Below are positions 11,382-21,035 of a stretch of DNA of 64,000 nt, piece by piece. The notes beneath the pieces were generated by a model. That model did no database searches. It was not told where the DNA came from and saw only the letters and a program-made list of their open reading frames with translations. The position numbers were made by a program, and so were the translations under genes. Source of the DNA: Burkholderiales bacterium (GTDB lineage: Bacteria; Pseudomonadota; Gammaproteobacteria; Burkholderiales; SG8-39); contig JAOSJV010000011.1 of the NCBI GenBank assembly GCA_027493935.1, positions 1 through 64,000 of the forward strand. Direction: 5' to 3'. Within the stretch, counting starts at the first letter, position 1, and every line of letters begins with the position of its first letter.

Positions 11382-12023
11382 TCAGACGAATCGCAGCAGC
11401 GCGGCGCCGACCAACTCGCCGATCCGCCGCAGGTAGAGCGTGCCCATCTCCGGGTAGAAGCGCCGCGCGTCCTCGCTCGCGAGCATGAGCAGGCCGAAAG
11501 CATCCTCGCGCTCGCGCACCGGCATGAACGCGACCGAGCGGATGTGCTCGGCCGCCTCACCGAGCCAGCCGACCGCCTCGAAGCCGCTGTTGGGCCCGCA
11601 GAACGGCTGCTCGAGCGCGGCCGCGAAGGCGCGCAGCTCGTCGCTCACCGGCGCGAACTCGGCGAGCTCCGCGGCGCCGCGCCAGACGCGCAGCGCGACG
11701 TGCGGCACGGCGAAGTCCTCGCGCAGATGCAGGTACAGGCTCGCGAAGAGCGCCGGCAGGTCCGCGGCCGAGAGCATCGCGAGGCACGCGCGATGCACCT
11801 TCTCGCCGATCGCGTCGTTCTCCTCGCCGAACTGGATCAGCTCCGAAAGCTTCGCCTCGAGCGCGCGGTTCTTCTCGCGCAGCGAGATCACCTGCCGGTC
11901 GGAGAGCGGGATCGCGTGGCTGCCATGGGGATGCGGCACGTGGATCTCCGCGAGGAGATCGGCGTAGCGCTCGAAGAAGATCGGGTTCTCCTGCAGGTAG
12001 CGGGCGACGTCGTCTGGATTCAT
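11382..12023 (-). CDS. DUF484 family protein
   Basis: A 213-residue cytoplasmic protein whose start MNPDDVARYLQENPIFFERY is the family signature, followed by a short coiled coil (SLREKNRALEAKLSELI, residues 48-64) and a GAF-like domain ending LYLRRIGELVGAALLRFV. The family usually lies between dapF and xerC, exactly as here, and its role is not established; a link to recombination or cell-cycle control is only inferred from context. It is intact. Its stop is adjacent to the xerC GTG start. It is preceded by a 58-base spacer from dapF. Confidence 0.92.
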   Translation of the reverse strand: MNPDDVARYLQENPIFFERYADLLAEIHVPHPHGSHAIPLSDRQVISLREKNRALEAKLSELIQFGEENDAIGEKVHRACLAMLSAADLPALFASLYLHLREDFAVPHVALRVWRGAAELAEFAPVSDELRAFAAALEQPFCGPNSGFEAVGWLGEAAEHIRSVAFMPVREREDAFGLLMLASEDARRFYPEMGTLYLRRIGELVGAALLRFV

Positions 12024-12081
12024 GAGGCTCCGTGGGCGTGGAAGTCCTGCGCTGCGCAGCGTCCGGCGGCGCGGCAGCGCG

Positions 12082-12927
12082 CTAGCCAGCGCGTGCTCCG
12101 ATCTCGATCTCGCCTTCGAACACGGTCTCCGCGGGTCCGGTCATGTACACCGGATTGTCCGCGCCCCGCCATGCGATCGTCAATTCCCCGCCGCGCGCAG
12201 CGACCGTGACCGGCGAGTCGAGCAGCGCGCGCCTGATGCCGGCGACTGCCGCTGCGCAGGCGCCGGTGCCGCACGCGAGCGTCTCGCCGGCGCCGCGCTC
12301 GTACACGCGCAGGCGGATCCGCCCGCGATCGACGATCTGCATGAATCCCGCATTCACCCCCTGCGGGAAGCGCGTATGGCGCTCGATGCGGGGCCCGAGC
12401 TCGGCCACCGGCGCGCGATCGACGTCCGCGACGACCTGCACCGCGTGCGGATTGCCCATCGAGAGCGCGCTGATCTCGAGCGTCGCGCCGTCGACCTCGA
12501 GCGGCTGGACGAGCGCCCCGGAGTCGGTCACGAACGGAATGCGCGCGGGATCGAACACCGGCGCACCCATGTCCACCGTCACCCGGCCGTCGGGCTCGAG
12601 CCGCGGAACGATGACCCCGGCGACGGTCTCGACGCGGATCTCGGCCTTGTCGGTGAGGCCGTGCTCGCGCACGAACCGCACGAAGCAGCGCGCGCCGTTG
12701 CCGCACTGCTCGACCTCGCCGCCGTCGGCGTTGAAGATGCGGTAGGCGAAGTCAACGCCGGGCGTGCGCGCGCGCTCGACCAGCAGGATCTGGTCGGCGC
12801 CGACCCCGAAATGGCGGTCGGCGATGCGCCGCAGCGCCTCGGGCGCGAGCGCGACCCGCTGGCGCACGGCGTCGATCACGACGAAGTCGTTGCCCGCACC
12901 CTGCATCTTGGTGAACTTCAGCCGCAC
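12082..12927 (-). CDS. dapF: Diaminopimelate epimerase
   Basis: DapF interconverts LL- and meso-diaminopimelate in lysine and peptidoglycan precursor synthesis, without a cofactor. The 281-residue protein begins [20 protein letters not shown]. It has both catalytic cysteines, in QCGNGARC (Cys at residue 75) and in ACGTGACAAA (about residue 220), and the conserved GVNAGFMQI. It is intact. The start is fixed by the family N-terminus. It follows the acyltransferase gene at 12932 by only four bases on the same strand, so they form one operon with DUF484 and xerC downstream. Confidence 0.96.
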   Translation of the reverse strand: MRLKFTKMQGAGNDFVVIDAVRQRVALAPEALRRIADRHFGVGADQILLVERARTPGVDFAYRIFNADGGEVEQCGNGARCFVRFVREHGLTDKAEIRVETVAGVIVPRLEPDGRVTVDMGAPVFDPARIPFVTDSGALVQPLEVDGATLEISALSMGNPHAVQVVADVDRAPVAELGPRIERHTRFPQGVNAGFMQIVDRGRIRLRVYERGAGETLACGTGACAAAVAGIRRALLDSPVTVAARGGELTIAWRGADNPVYMTGPAETVFEGEIEIGARAG

Positions 12928-12931
12928 GGCC

Positions 12932-13870
12932 TCACGCGCCTTCCGCGCGCTCCGCGCGCTCCGCGGGAGCGACGTTAGCGGGCGACTTGTAGCGGTTGTA
13001 GGACCACAGGTACTGTTCCGGACGCCGGCGGATCAGCGCCTCGAGCGAGCGGTTGAGGTGGCGCGCTGCGGACTCGCCCGCCTCACGCGGCCCCGGCCGC
13101 TCGAGGTGGATGCGGTAGCCCTTCCCGCGCGGCAGCCGCTCGCAGAAACACAGGATCACCGCCGCGCCGGTGCGCTGCTCCAGGCGCGTGGTGAGCGTCA
13201 TGGTGAAGGCCGGACTGCCGAAGAACTCGGCCCACTCGCCCTCGCCGCGGGCCGGCACCTGGTCCGGCAGGACGCCGACCCACTCGCCGCGGCGCAGCGC
13301 GCCGAGCAGCGCGGTCGCGCCGCGCGTATTGGCCTCCACCAGCCGAACGTTCCCGCGCTGGCGTCCGGCGCGTGCGAAGGCGCGCAGCATGCGTTGCCGC
13401 GGCGAGCGGTAGAGCACCGTGATCGGCGCCAGTGCGCCGGCGTACTGCGCGGCGATCTCGAAGCAGCCGAGATGCGGCGTGAGGAAAATGACCCCCTTGC
13501 CGCGCGCGCTCGCCTCGGCCACGATCTGCTCGCCATCGACGGACCGCACCAGCTTGATCACCTCCTCGGTCGGCCGCTGCCACAGCCAGATCATCTCGAG
13601 CAGCAGCTTGCCCGCCTCGGCGGCCGCGGCGCGCGCCAGCCGCACGTCGTCGTAGCCGGCCGCGCGCAGGTGCTCGGCGAGGCGCCGTCGCTCCGCGGCG
13701 GCGAGGCGGAGCGCGGCGCGGCCGGCCGCCGCGCCGAGGAAATGGACCACAGGAAGCGGAAGCGTCGCCACCGCGCGGAACAGCACACCCAGCGCGCGCG
13801 GCATCTCCGGCGGCACCGCCGCCTTGCGCTCTGAACGGTCTTGCGCTGCGTCTGCCGGCACACTCGACAA
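12932..13870 (-). CDS. Lysophospholipid/lipid A late acyltransferase (LpxL/LpxM family), copy 2
   Basis: A 312-residue inner-membrane-associated acyltransferase of the lipid A biosynthesis type, which adds a secondary acyl chain to Kdo2-lipid IVA. The catalytic H-x4-E is in TPHLGCFE near residue 136, with later blocks [20 protein letters not shown] and the terminal [10 protein letters not shown]. An N-terminal hydrophobic helix ([20 protein letters not shown]) gives membrane anchoring. It is a close paralogue of the next gene upstream (13993-14850); both carry the same family signatures at the same positions, indicating tandem duplication. Which acyl position each modifies cannot be told. The start could be later than 13870, since the first 23 residues are polar and variable. 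Confidence 0.88.
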   Translation of the reverse strand: MSSVPADAAQDRSERKAAVPPEMPRALGVLFRAVATLPLPVVHFLGAAAGRAALRLAAAERRRLAEHLRAAGYDDVRLARAAAAEAGKLLLEMIWLWQRPTEEVIKLVRSVDGEQIVAEASARGKGVIFLTPHLGCFEIAAQYAGALAPITVLYRSPRQRMLRAFARAGRQRGNVRLVEANTRGATALLGALRRGEWVGVLPDQVPARGEGEWAEFFGSPAFTMTLTTRLEQRTGAAVILCFCERLPRGKGYRIHLERPGPREAGESAARHLNRSLEALIRRRPEQYLWSYNRYKSPANVAPAERAERAEGA

Positions 13871-13992
13871 AGCGCTGGGGCTCCTTGCTGCGCGCGCGCC
13901 CGGCCGAGCGGCCCCGCACCCGCAGGACTCATCGACGCGCCGTCGCGCGGCATTGTAGAGCCGATCGCGGGATCGCCGCGACGGCAGGCGAA

Positions 13993-14850
13993 CTAGCCTC
14001 GCTCCGCCGCTGCGCCGGGCGGCGGCACGTCGTCGGGCACCTTGTAGCGGTTGTAGGACCAGAGGTACTGCTCCGGGAGCTCACGGATGAGGTCCTCGAG
14101 CGCGCGGTTGAGGCGGCGTTCCGGCGACTCCCCGGCCGCCGGGTCCGGAAAGGGCGCGAAGCGCAGGCGGAACCCCGACCCGCGCGGCAGCCGCTCGCAC
14201 GCCAGGAGCACGATCTCCGCGCCAGTGCTCTCGTGCAGCCGCATCGCGAGCGTCATCGTGTACGCCGGTCGGCCGAAGAACTCGGCCCACGCCCCCTCGC
14301 CGCGGCTCGGTACCTGGTCGGGCAGGATGCCGACCGCCTCGCCGTGCTTCAGCGCGCGCAGCAGCGCGCGCACGCCCCGCATGTCCGCGCTGGCGAGGCG
14401 CACGTTGCCGCGCGCGCGCCCCGCCCGCACCAGCGGTTCGAACGCGCGCTGCCGCGGCGGGCGGTAGAGCGCGGTCAGCGGACCGAGCTTTGCGCCGAAG
14501 TAGTGCGCGGCCACCTCGAACGCGCCGAGGTGCGGCGTGAGCACGATGACGCCCTTGCCGCGCGAGCGGGCTGCCTCCACGAGCGCTTTCCCCTCCACGC
14601 CGCACACCCGCGCGACGACCTCGTCCTGCGGCCGCGTCCACACCCAGGCCATCTCGAGGAGCATCTTGCCGGACTCGCGGATCGTCGCGGCGCGCAGCGC
14701 CGGATCGGCGTAGCCGGCGCCGCGCAGGTTCTCGTCGAGCCGGCGGCGCTCGCCCGCAGACAGCGCGAACACGAGGCGCGCGATCCCCGCGCCAAGCGCG
14801 TGCACCGCCCGCAGTGGCAGCGCCGCGACCAGAAGGAACAGGAGGCGCAT
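13993..14850 (-). CDS. Lysophospholipid/lipid A late acyltransferase (LpxL/LpxM family), copy 1
   Basis: A 285-residue paralogue of the adjacent acyltransferase. The start MRLLFLLVAALPLRAVHALG forms the membrane helix directly; the catalytic H-x4-E is in TPHLGAFE near residue 110, followed by GILPDQVPSRGEGAWAEFF and [10 protein letters not shown]. Cells commonly carry two such enzymes acting in sequence on lipid A, so the pair may provide two different secondary acylations. It is transcribed divergently from metK, with 224 bases between, an arrangement I know from other betaproteobacteria. Intact. Confidence 0.9.
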   Translation of the reverse strand: MRLLFLLVAALPLRAVHALGAGIARLVFALSAGERRRLDENLRGAGYADPALRAATIRESGKMLLEMAWVWTRPQDEVVARVCGVEGKALVEAARSRGKGVIVLTPHLGAFEVAAHYFGAKLGPLTALYRPPRQRAFEPLVRAGRARGNVRLASADMRGVRALLRALKHGEAVGILPDQVPSRGEGAWAEFFGRPAYTMTLAMRLHESTGAEIVLLACERLPRGSGFRLRFAPFPDPAAGESPERRLNRALEDLIRELPEQYLWSYNRYKVPDDVPPPGAAAERG

Positions 14851-15074
14851 GGGTGAGGCGGAGGCGACTGGAGCCGGTCTCGGGATGCGGCTAGGGTCGT
14901 GCAGGCGCGGATCCGGAGGGGCGCGCGCCCCGCTGGCACATCAGGCCGCGCCGGACGCAGCGCCTGCGGTCTCGATAGGTGTTGTCCGATCGGTGGGGCG
15001 CGGGTGGGACATCCCACTCGGGAGTTCTGCTATCCTCTCCGCCCTCCAGTTCAAGAGCGCGAGCGCAAACCGCG

Positions 15075-16249
<1,175 letters not shown>

Positions 16250-16265
16250 CGAAGCTCCGCACGAG

Positions 16266-16300
16266 CCGCCCCCGCGCAAGCGGGGATCCGGCAAGTCGTT
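16266..16300 (+). repeat. REP-like hairpin repeat, copy 1
   Basis: The core CCCGCGCAAGCGGG forms a short hairpin and is followed by GATCCGGCAAGTCGTTGA. It closely resembles a second copy at 16371-16405 and an inverted copy near 60098, which suggests a dispersed extragenic palindrome family. It lies just after metK and has no T-run. Confidence 0.6.
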
Positions 16301-16370
16301 GATTGCACGTGGGCCGGATTTCCGCCTGCGAGGCCGTGTGAAGACTCGCCGCGCCGTCGACAAGCGGCCT

Positions 16371-16405
16371 TCCCCACGAAGACGGGGATCCCGTAGGTCT
16401 TTGAA
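16371..16405 (+). repeat. REP-like hairpin repeat, copy 2
   Basis: TCCCCACGAAGACGGGGA forms a 5-bp stem and is followed by TCCCGTAGGTCTTTGA, which aligns base for base with the tail of copy 1 at 16281-16303 apart from a few changes. Same orientation as copy 1, about 105 bases downstream. Confidence 0.5.
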
Positions 16406-16430
16406 TAGGCAAGGCACCGCGGGATGGTCC

Positions 16431-16461
16431 CCTGCCCCCGATGACACCGTTCCGGGGCAGG
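16431..16461. repeat. Hairpin in the metK-ahcY spacer
   Basis: CCTGCCCC at 16431-16438 pairs exactly with GGGGCAGG at 16454-16461 around a 15-base loop. No T-run follows, so factor-independent termination of metK is doubtful. The rest of 16250-16560 holds only the two REP-like copies. Confidence 0.5.
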
Positions 16462-16564
16462 TATCGCGGGGGCGACGACCGGGTCGGCAGACGGGGCCTC
16501 CCGCGCGAGAACGACGAGCGCCTGCAGCGGGTCCGTGGGCGCGCCGCGCGGCCGCGAGGCAGGG

Positions 16565-16570
16565 TATACT
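16565..16570 (+). promoter_or_regulatory. Putative -10 box of the ahcY leader
   Basis: TATACT (5/6 match to TATAAT) lies nine bases before the first paired base of the upstream SAH aptamer, so transcription would begin almost exactly at the aptamer. No good -35 box is seen 17 bases upstream in the very GC-rich sequence. Confidence 0.55.
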
Positions 16571-16578
16571 GGAGTGTT

Positions 16579-16640
16579 GCTGAGGAGCGTTGCGACCGTC
16601 CCGGCCGGCGGCCAGGCTCAGCGGAATCAACGGCGCTCGC
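16579..16640 (+). ncRNA. SAH riboswitch aptamer 1 in the ahcY leader
   Basis: The S-adenosylhomocysteine riboswitch core is recognisable. P1 is GCTGAG (16579-16584) with CTCAGC (16617-16622). The conserved GAGGAGCGTTGCGACCG is followed by the CCAGGCTC segment, and AACGGCGCTC supplies the pseudoknot: GAGCG at 16585-16589 pairs with CGCTC at 16634-16638. This RNA class senses SAH and turns on SAH-recycling genes, and it sits upstream of ahcY here. Its 3' pseudoknot strand is shared with the 5' arm of the following terminator. Confidence 0.9.
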
Positions 16641-16671
16641 ATCTCATCGGGATGCGAGCGCTTTTTCTTTT
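16633..16671 (+). terminator. Intrinsic terminator forming the expression platform of aptamer 1
   Basis: An 11-bp perfect stem (16633-16643 with 16651-16661), a 7-base loop and a TTTTTCTTTT tract make a strong factor-independent terminator. Its 5' arm GCGCTCGCATC includes the CGCTC that aptamer 1 uses for its pseudoknot, so the two structures exclude each other. SAH binding should therefore prevent termination, giving an ON switch. Confidence 0.9.
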
Positions 16672-16678
16672 GCGGACC

Positions 16679-16760
16679 CCGTCGAGGGGCGCTGCAGCGG
16701 GGTGCACGCCGCCCCGCCAGGCTCGACGGATGCGCGTCCCCGACGCGAACGGCGCCCGCG
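16679..16760 (+). ncRNA. SAH riboswitch aptamer 2 in the ahcY leader
   Basis: A second SAH aptamer begins eight bases after the terminator T-run. P1 is CCGTCGAG (16679-16686) with CTCGACGG (16722-16729). The conserved GAGGGGCGCTGCAGCG and GCCAGGCTCG are present, P2 is GCGGGG/CCCCGC, an extra hairpin CGCGTC/GACGCG follows, and the pseudoknot pairs GGGCGC (16687-16692) with GCGCCC (16752-16757). Relative to aptamer 1 both P1 and the pseudoknot differ in sequence but keep pairing. The aptamer ends a few bases before the Shine-Dalgarno GAAGGAG at 16766-16772, so translational control of ahcY is likely. Confidence 0.88.
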
Positions 16761-16780
16761 CGATCGAAGGAGACAACGAC

Positions 16781-18193
<1,413 letters not shown>

Positions 18194-18301
18194 GGAGGCG
18201 ATTCGCAGCGCGTTGGAGCATCGCGTGGCGACGCACGACGCGCGATCCTTCTTGCGGAGCGACTCCGGCCCGCGGCGGGAGCGCATCCTGCAGTGAGCCT
18301 C

Positions 18302-19149
18302 ATGCAGAGTCAGAAGAAGCTTCCGCGCAGCTTCAGCTTCGAATTCTTCCCGCCGAAAACGCCGGCGGGGATCGAAAGCTGCGCGCGGCGCGCGGCGAGC
18401 TCGCCCTGCTGAAGCCCAAGTTCTCTTCGGTGACGTTCGGCGCGGGCGGCTCGACGCGCGAGCGGACGCTGGAGACCGTCGTCGAGATTCAGGCCGAAGG
18501 GCACGCGGCGGCGCCGCACATCTCGTGCATCGGATCCAGCAAGGCCGAGATCACCGAGATGCTCGAGCGCTACCGCGCGAGCGGCATCCGGCACATCGTG
18601 GCACTGCGCGGCGACCTGCCCTCCGGCGCGGCGAGCGCCGGCGAGCTGCGCCACGCGAACGAGCTCGTCGCGCTGATCCGGGCAGCGACCGGCGACTGGT
18701 TCCGCATCGAAGTCGCCTGCTATCCGGAGGTCCACCCGCAGGCGCGCAGCGCGCGCGAGGATCTCGACAACTTCAAGCGCAAGCTCGACGCCGGCGCCGA
18801 CTCCGCGATCACGCAGTACTTCTACAACGCCGACGCCTACCTGCGGTTCGTGGACGAGTGCGAGGCGCGCGGGATCGGCGTGCCGATCGTCCCCGGAATC
18901 ATGCCGATCGGCAACTTCGCCCAGCTCGCGCGCTTCTCGGATGCGTGTGGCGCCGAGATCCCGCGCTGGCTGCGCATGCGGATGCAGGGCTTCGGCGACG
19001 ACGTCGGCGCGATCCGCGCCTGCGGTCTAGACGTGGTCACCGAGCTCTGCCGCCGGCTGCTCGAGCAGGGTGCGCCGGGACTGCACTTCTACACCATGAA
19101 CCAGGCAGCGCTCACGCGCGAGATCTGGCAGCGCCTCGGGCTGTCGTAG
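18302..19149 (+). CDS. metF: Methylenetetrahydrofolate reductase, one frameshift
   Basis: MetF reduces 5,10-methylene-THF to 5-methyl-THF, the methyl donor for methionine. The N-terminus is SFSFEFFPPKTPAGIE with the conserved FEFFPPK. A missing A in the run at 18375-18377 breaks the frame; with it the protein continues KLRAARGELALLKPKF and then SVTFGAGGSTRERTLETV, PHISCIGSSK, HIVALRGDLP and YPEVHPQA. After those come TQYFYNADAYLRFVD and FYTMNQAALTREIW. Repaired length about 282 residues matches bacterial MetF. It completes the group metK-ahcY-metF that regenerates methionine and SAM. The start at 18302 has weak ribosome-binding sequence; a GTG at 18294 is out of frame. Confidence 0.92.
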
Positions 19150-19324
19150 CCGCCGGACCGGCGCGACCGGACCGGCACCGGCTGTCGAGAGATCGACGCT
19201 TGCGGCCGCAGCGGACTTCCGGCGGCTCACGCGGTGTGTGCGCTTGTGCCGGGCGGCGGGACGGCGGCGCGCACCGCGGGCGGGGGCGATGCTAACATCA
19301 CCGCAAACAACAAGAAAACGCCAG

Positions 19325-20044
19325 ATGAGGGACACCGTGAAGATCCTGGTGGTGGACGACCACCCGCTGATACTCGAGGCGCTGCATCACCTCCTACCTC
19401 GCCTCGATCGCGACGTCGCCGTGCTCGACGCGGCGTCCGCCGCCGGCGCGTTGCGGCTGGCGGCCGCTCACCCCGATGCGGCGCTGCTGCTGCTCGATCT
19501 GTCGCTACCCGACGCCGACGGTTATGCGACGCTGAACGCGCTGCGCAGCGCGCATCCCGCCATCCCGGTCGTCGTGCTTTCCGAGACGGACGGCCGCGAC
19601 GAAATCGTGCGCGCGATCGATCTCGGCGCGATGGGCTTCGTCTCGAAGCGCGCGCCGAACGACCTGCTCGTCAGTGCGCTGCGCCTCGTGCTCATGGGCG
19701 GAGTTTACGTACCGCGCGCCGCGTTCGTGGGCGGCGCGGCCGAAGCGCGCCCGGACACCGGCGTCGGCGCAACGCGGCGCGGCCCGCGCCCGGCGCGCGA
19801 TCTCGGCCTCACCGATCGTCAGGCGCAGGTCCTCGCGCTCGTCCTCGAAGGCAAGCCGAACAAGGTGATCTGCCGCGAGCTGCACCTCGCCGAAGGCACC
19901 GTGAAGATCCATGTCGCCGCGATCCTGCGCGCGTTGAATGTCGGCACGCGCACGCAGGCGGTGATCGAGGCGGCGCGCCTCGGGCTGGTGTTCGACCACG
20001 TCGTGCCGCACGTCGACCCGCCGGCGCGCTCGCACGGAACCTGA
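19325..20044 (+). CDS. LuxR/NarL-family response regulator
   Basis: A 239-residue two-component regulator. The receiver domain has the acidic pair in VVDDHP, the phospho-acceptor Asp in LLLLDLSLPDADGY (near residue 60), Ser in VVLSETD and Lys in FVSKRAPND. A linker with [12 protein letters not shown] precedes a LuxR HTH with LTDRQAQVLALVLEGKPNKV and AEGTVKIHVAAILRALNV. No histidine kinase is adjacent, so it is an orphan here. The start at 19325 is 15 bases before the conserved VKILVVDDH; a GTG at 19337 would also serve. Targets cannot be inferred. It is followed convergently by the Ada-like gene. Confidence 0.88.
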   Translation: MRDTVKILVVDDHPLILEALHHLLPRLDRDVAVLDAASAAGALRLAAAHPDAALLLLDLSLPDADGYATLNALRSAHPAIPVVVLSETDGRDEIVRAIDLGAMGFVSKRAPNDLLVSALRLVLMGGVYVPRAAFVGGAAEARPDTGVGATRRGPRPARDLGLTDRQAQVLALVLEGKPNKVICRELHLAEGTVKIHVAAILRALNVGTRTQAVIEAARLGLVFDHVVPHVDPPARSHGT

Positions 20045-20075
20045 AATTCGCCGGTGCCGGTTGGCGGCGCGCCGC

Positions 20076-20943
20076 TCAGGGCGTCCCGGCCGCCGCCGCC
20101 TCGGCCGCGATCAGCGTCGCCTTGCGCGCGAGCCCCCACCGGTAGTCGCCTAGCTCGCCGCTCGCGCGGATCACGCGATGGCACGGGATCAGGAGCGCGA
20201 CCGGATTGGCGGCGACCGCCGAGCCAACCGCGCGCGCGGCCGCCGGCTGGCCGATCGATCGCGCCACGTCTCGGTAGGAAACGAGATGTCCGGCGGGGAC
20301 GCGCAGCAGCGCCTCCCACACCTTGAGCTGGAAGTTGCTCCCCTTGACCCACAGATGGATCGGGTCGGTGGTACGCGCCGCGCCGAAGATGCGGCCCGCG
20401 ATCGCCGCGGCGGCGGCGTCGTCCCGCGCGACGACGGCACGCGGCCACTCGGCGCGCACGGCGTCGAGCGCGGCTTCGCGCCCGTCCGGCGCCACGAACG
20501 CGAGGCTGCAGACGCCGCGCGACGTCGCCGCCACCAGCACTTCGCCGAACGGCGACGGGTGGGTCCCGCAGCGGATCCGCAGGCCCTCGCCGAGCGCGCG
20601 GTGCTCGCCGGGGCTCACGGCTTCGCAGGTGACCAGCAGGTCGTGGAGCCGCCCGGGACCCGGAGAGGCCGGCGTCGAACGCCGCATCGAGCACATTCGA
20701 CGAGCGGCGCAGCGCCTGCTTCGCGTACTCCTTGGACAAGAACTGGAGGAAGCGCTTCGGGCTGATCCCGACCCAGGCCGAAAAGCGGCGTTGGAACTCT
20801 GACTCGGAGAGCCCCACGGCCGCGGCGACCTCGGCGAGGCGCGGCTGTCGGCGGGCGTGCGCCCGCAGGTACTCGATCGCGCGCGCGACCTGCGCGTAGG
20901 CTCGGCTCTGCTCGACGATCCGCGATCCGGCAACGAAGTCCAT
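20076..20943 (-). CDS. AraC-type HTH / methylated-DNA cysteine S-methyltransferase, one frameshift
   Basis: A suicide DNA-repair protein of about 288 residues. Residues 15-110 form an AraC-family HTH (IEYLRAHARRQPRLAEVAAA and SEFQRRFSAWVGISPKRFLQ). After a frame change near 20670 comes the O6-alkylguanine transferase domain with VSYRDVARSIG and the acceptor cysteine in PCHRVIRASGELGDYRWGLA. It resembles Ada without the N-terminal Cys-rich AdaA domain that senses methylphosphotriesters, so methylation-triggered self-activation by that route is not expected. Length and domain order match other proteins annotated as bifunctional HTH/MGMT. The indel sits in a CCCGGGACCCGG stretch and is probably a sequence error. 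Confidence 0.85.
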
Positions 20944-21035
20944 GGCCGCAGTCTAGGAGACCCGCCCGCCCGGCGCCACCCGGATCTTGCGCCCGCTCTC
21001 GTGCTGCTCGCGCCGTCGGGTGAGTGCGTGCCGCC

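Noticed and set aside
14983..15036. SAM riboswitch upstream of metK
   Set aside because: I looked for SAM-I, SAM-II and SAM-V-like cores before metK and saw none; only a small GTGGGA/TCCCAC dyad at 15004-15017.
16431..16461. metK terminator
   Set aside because: There is an 8-bp stem but a 15-base loop and no T-run; I list it only as a hairpin.
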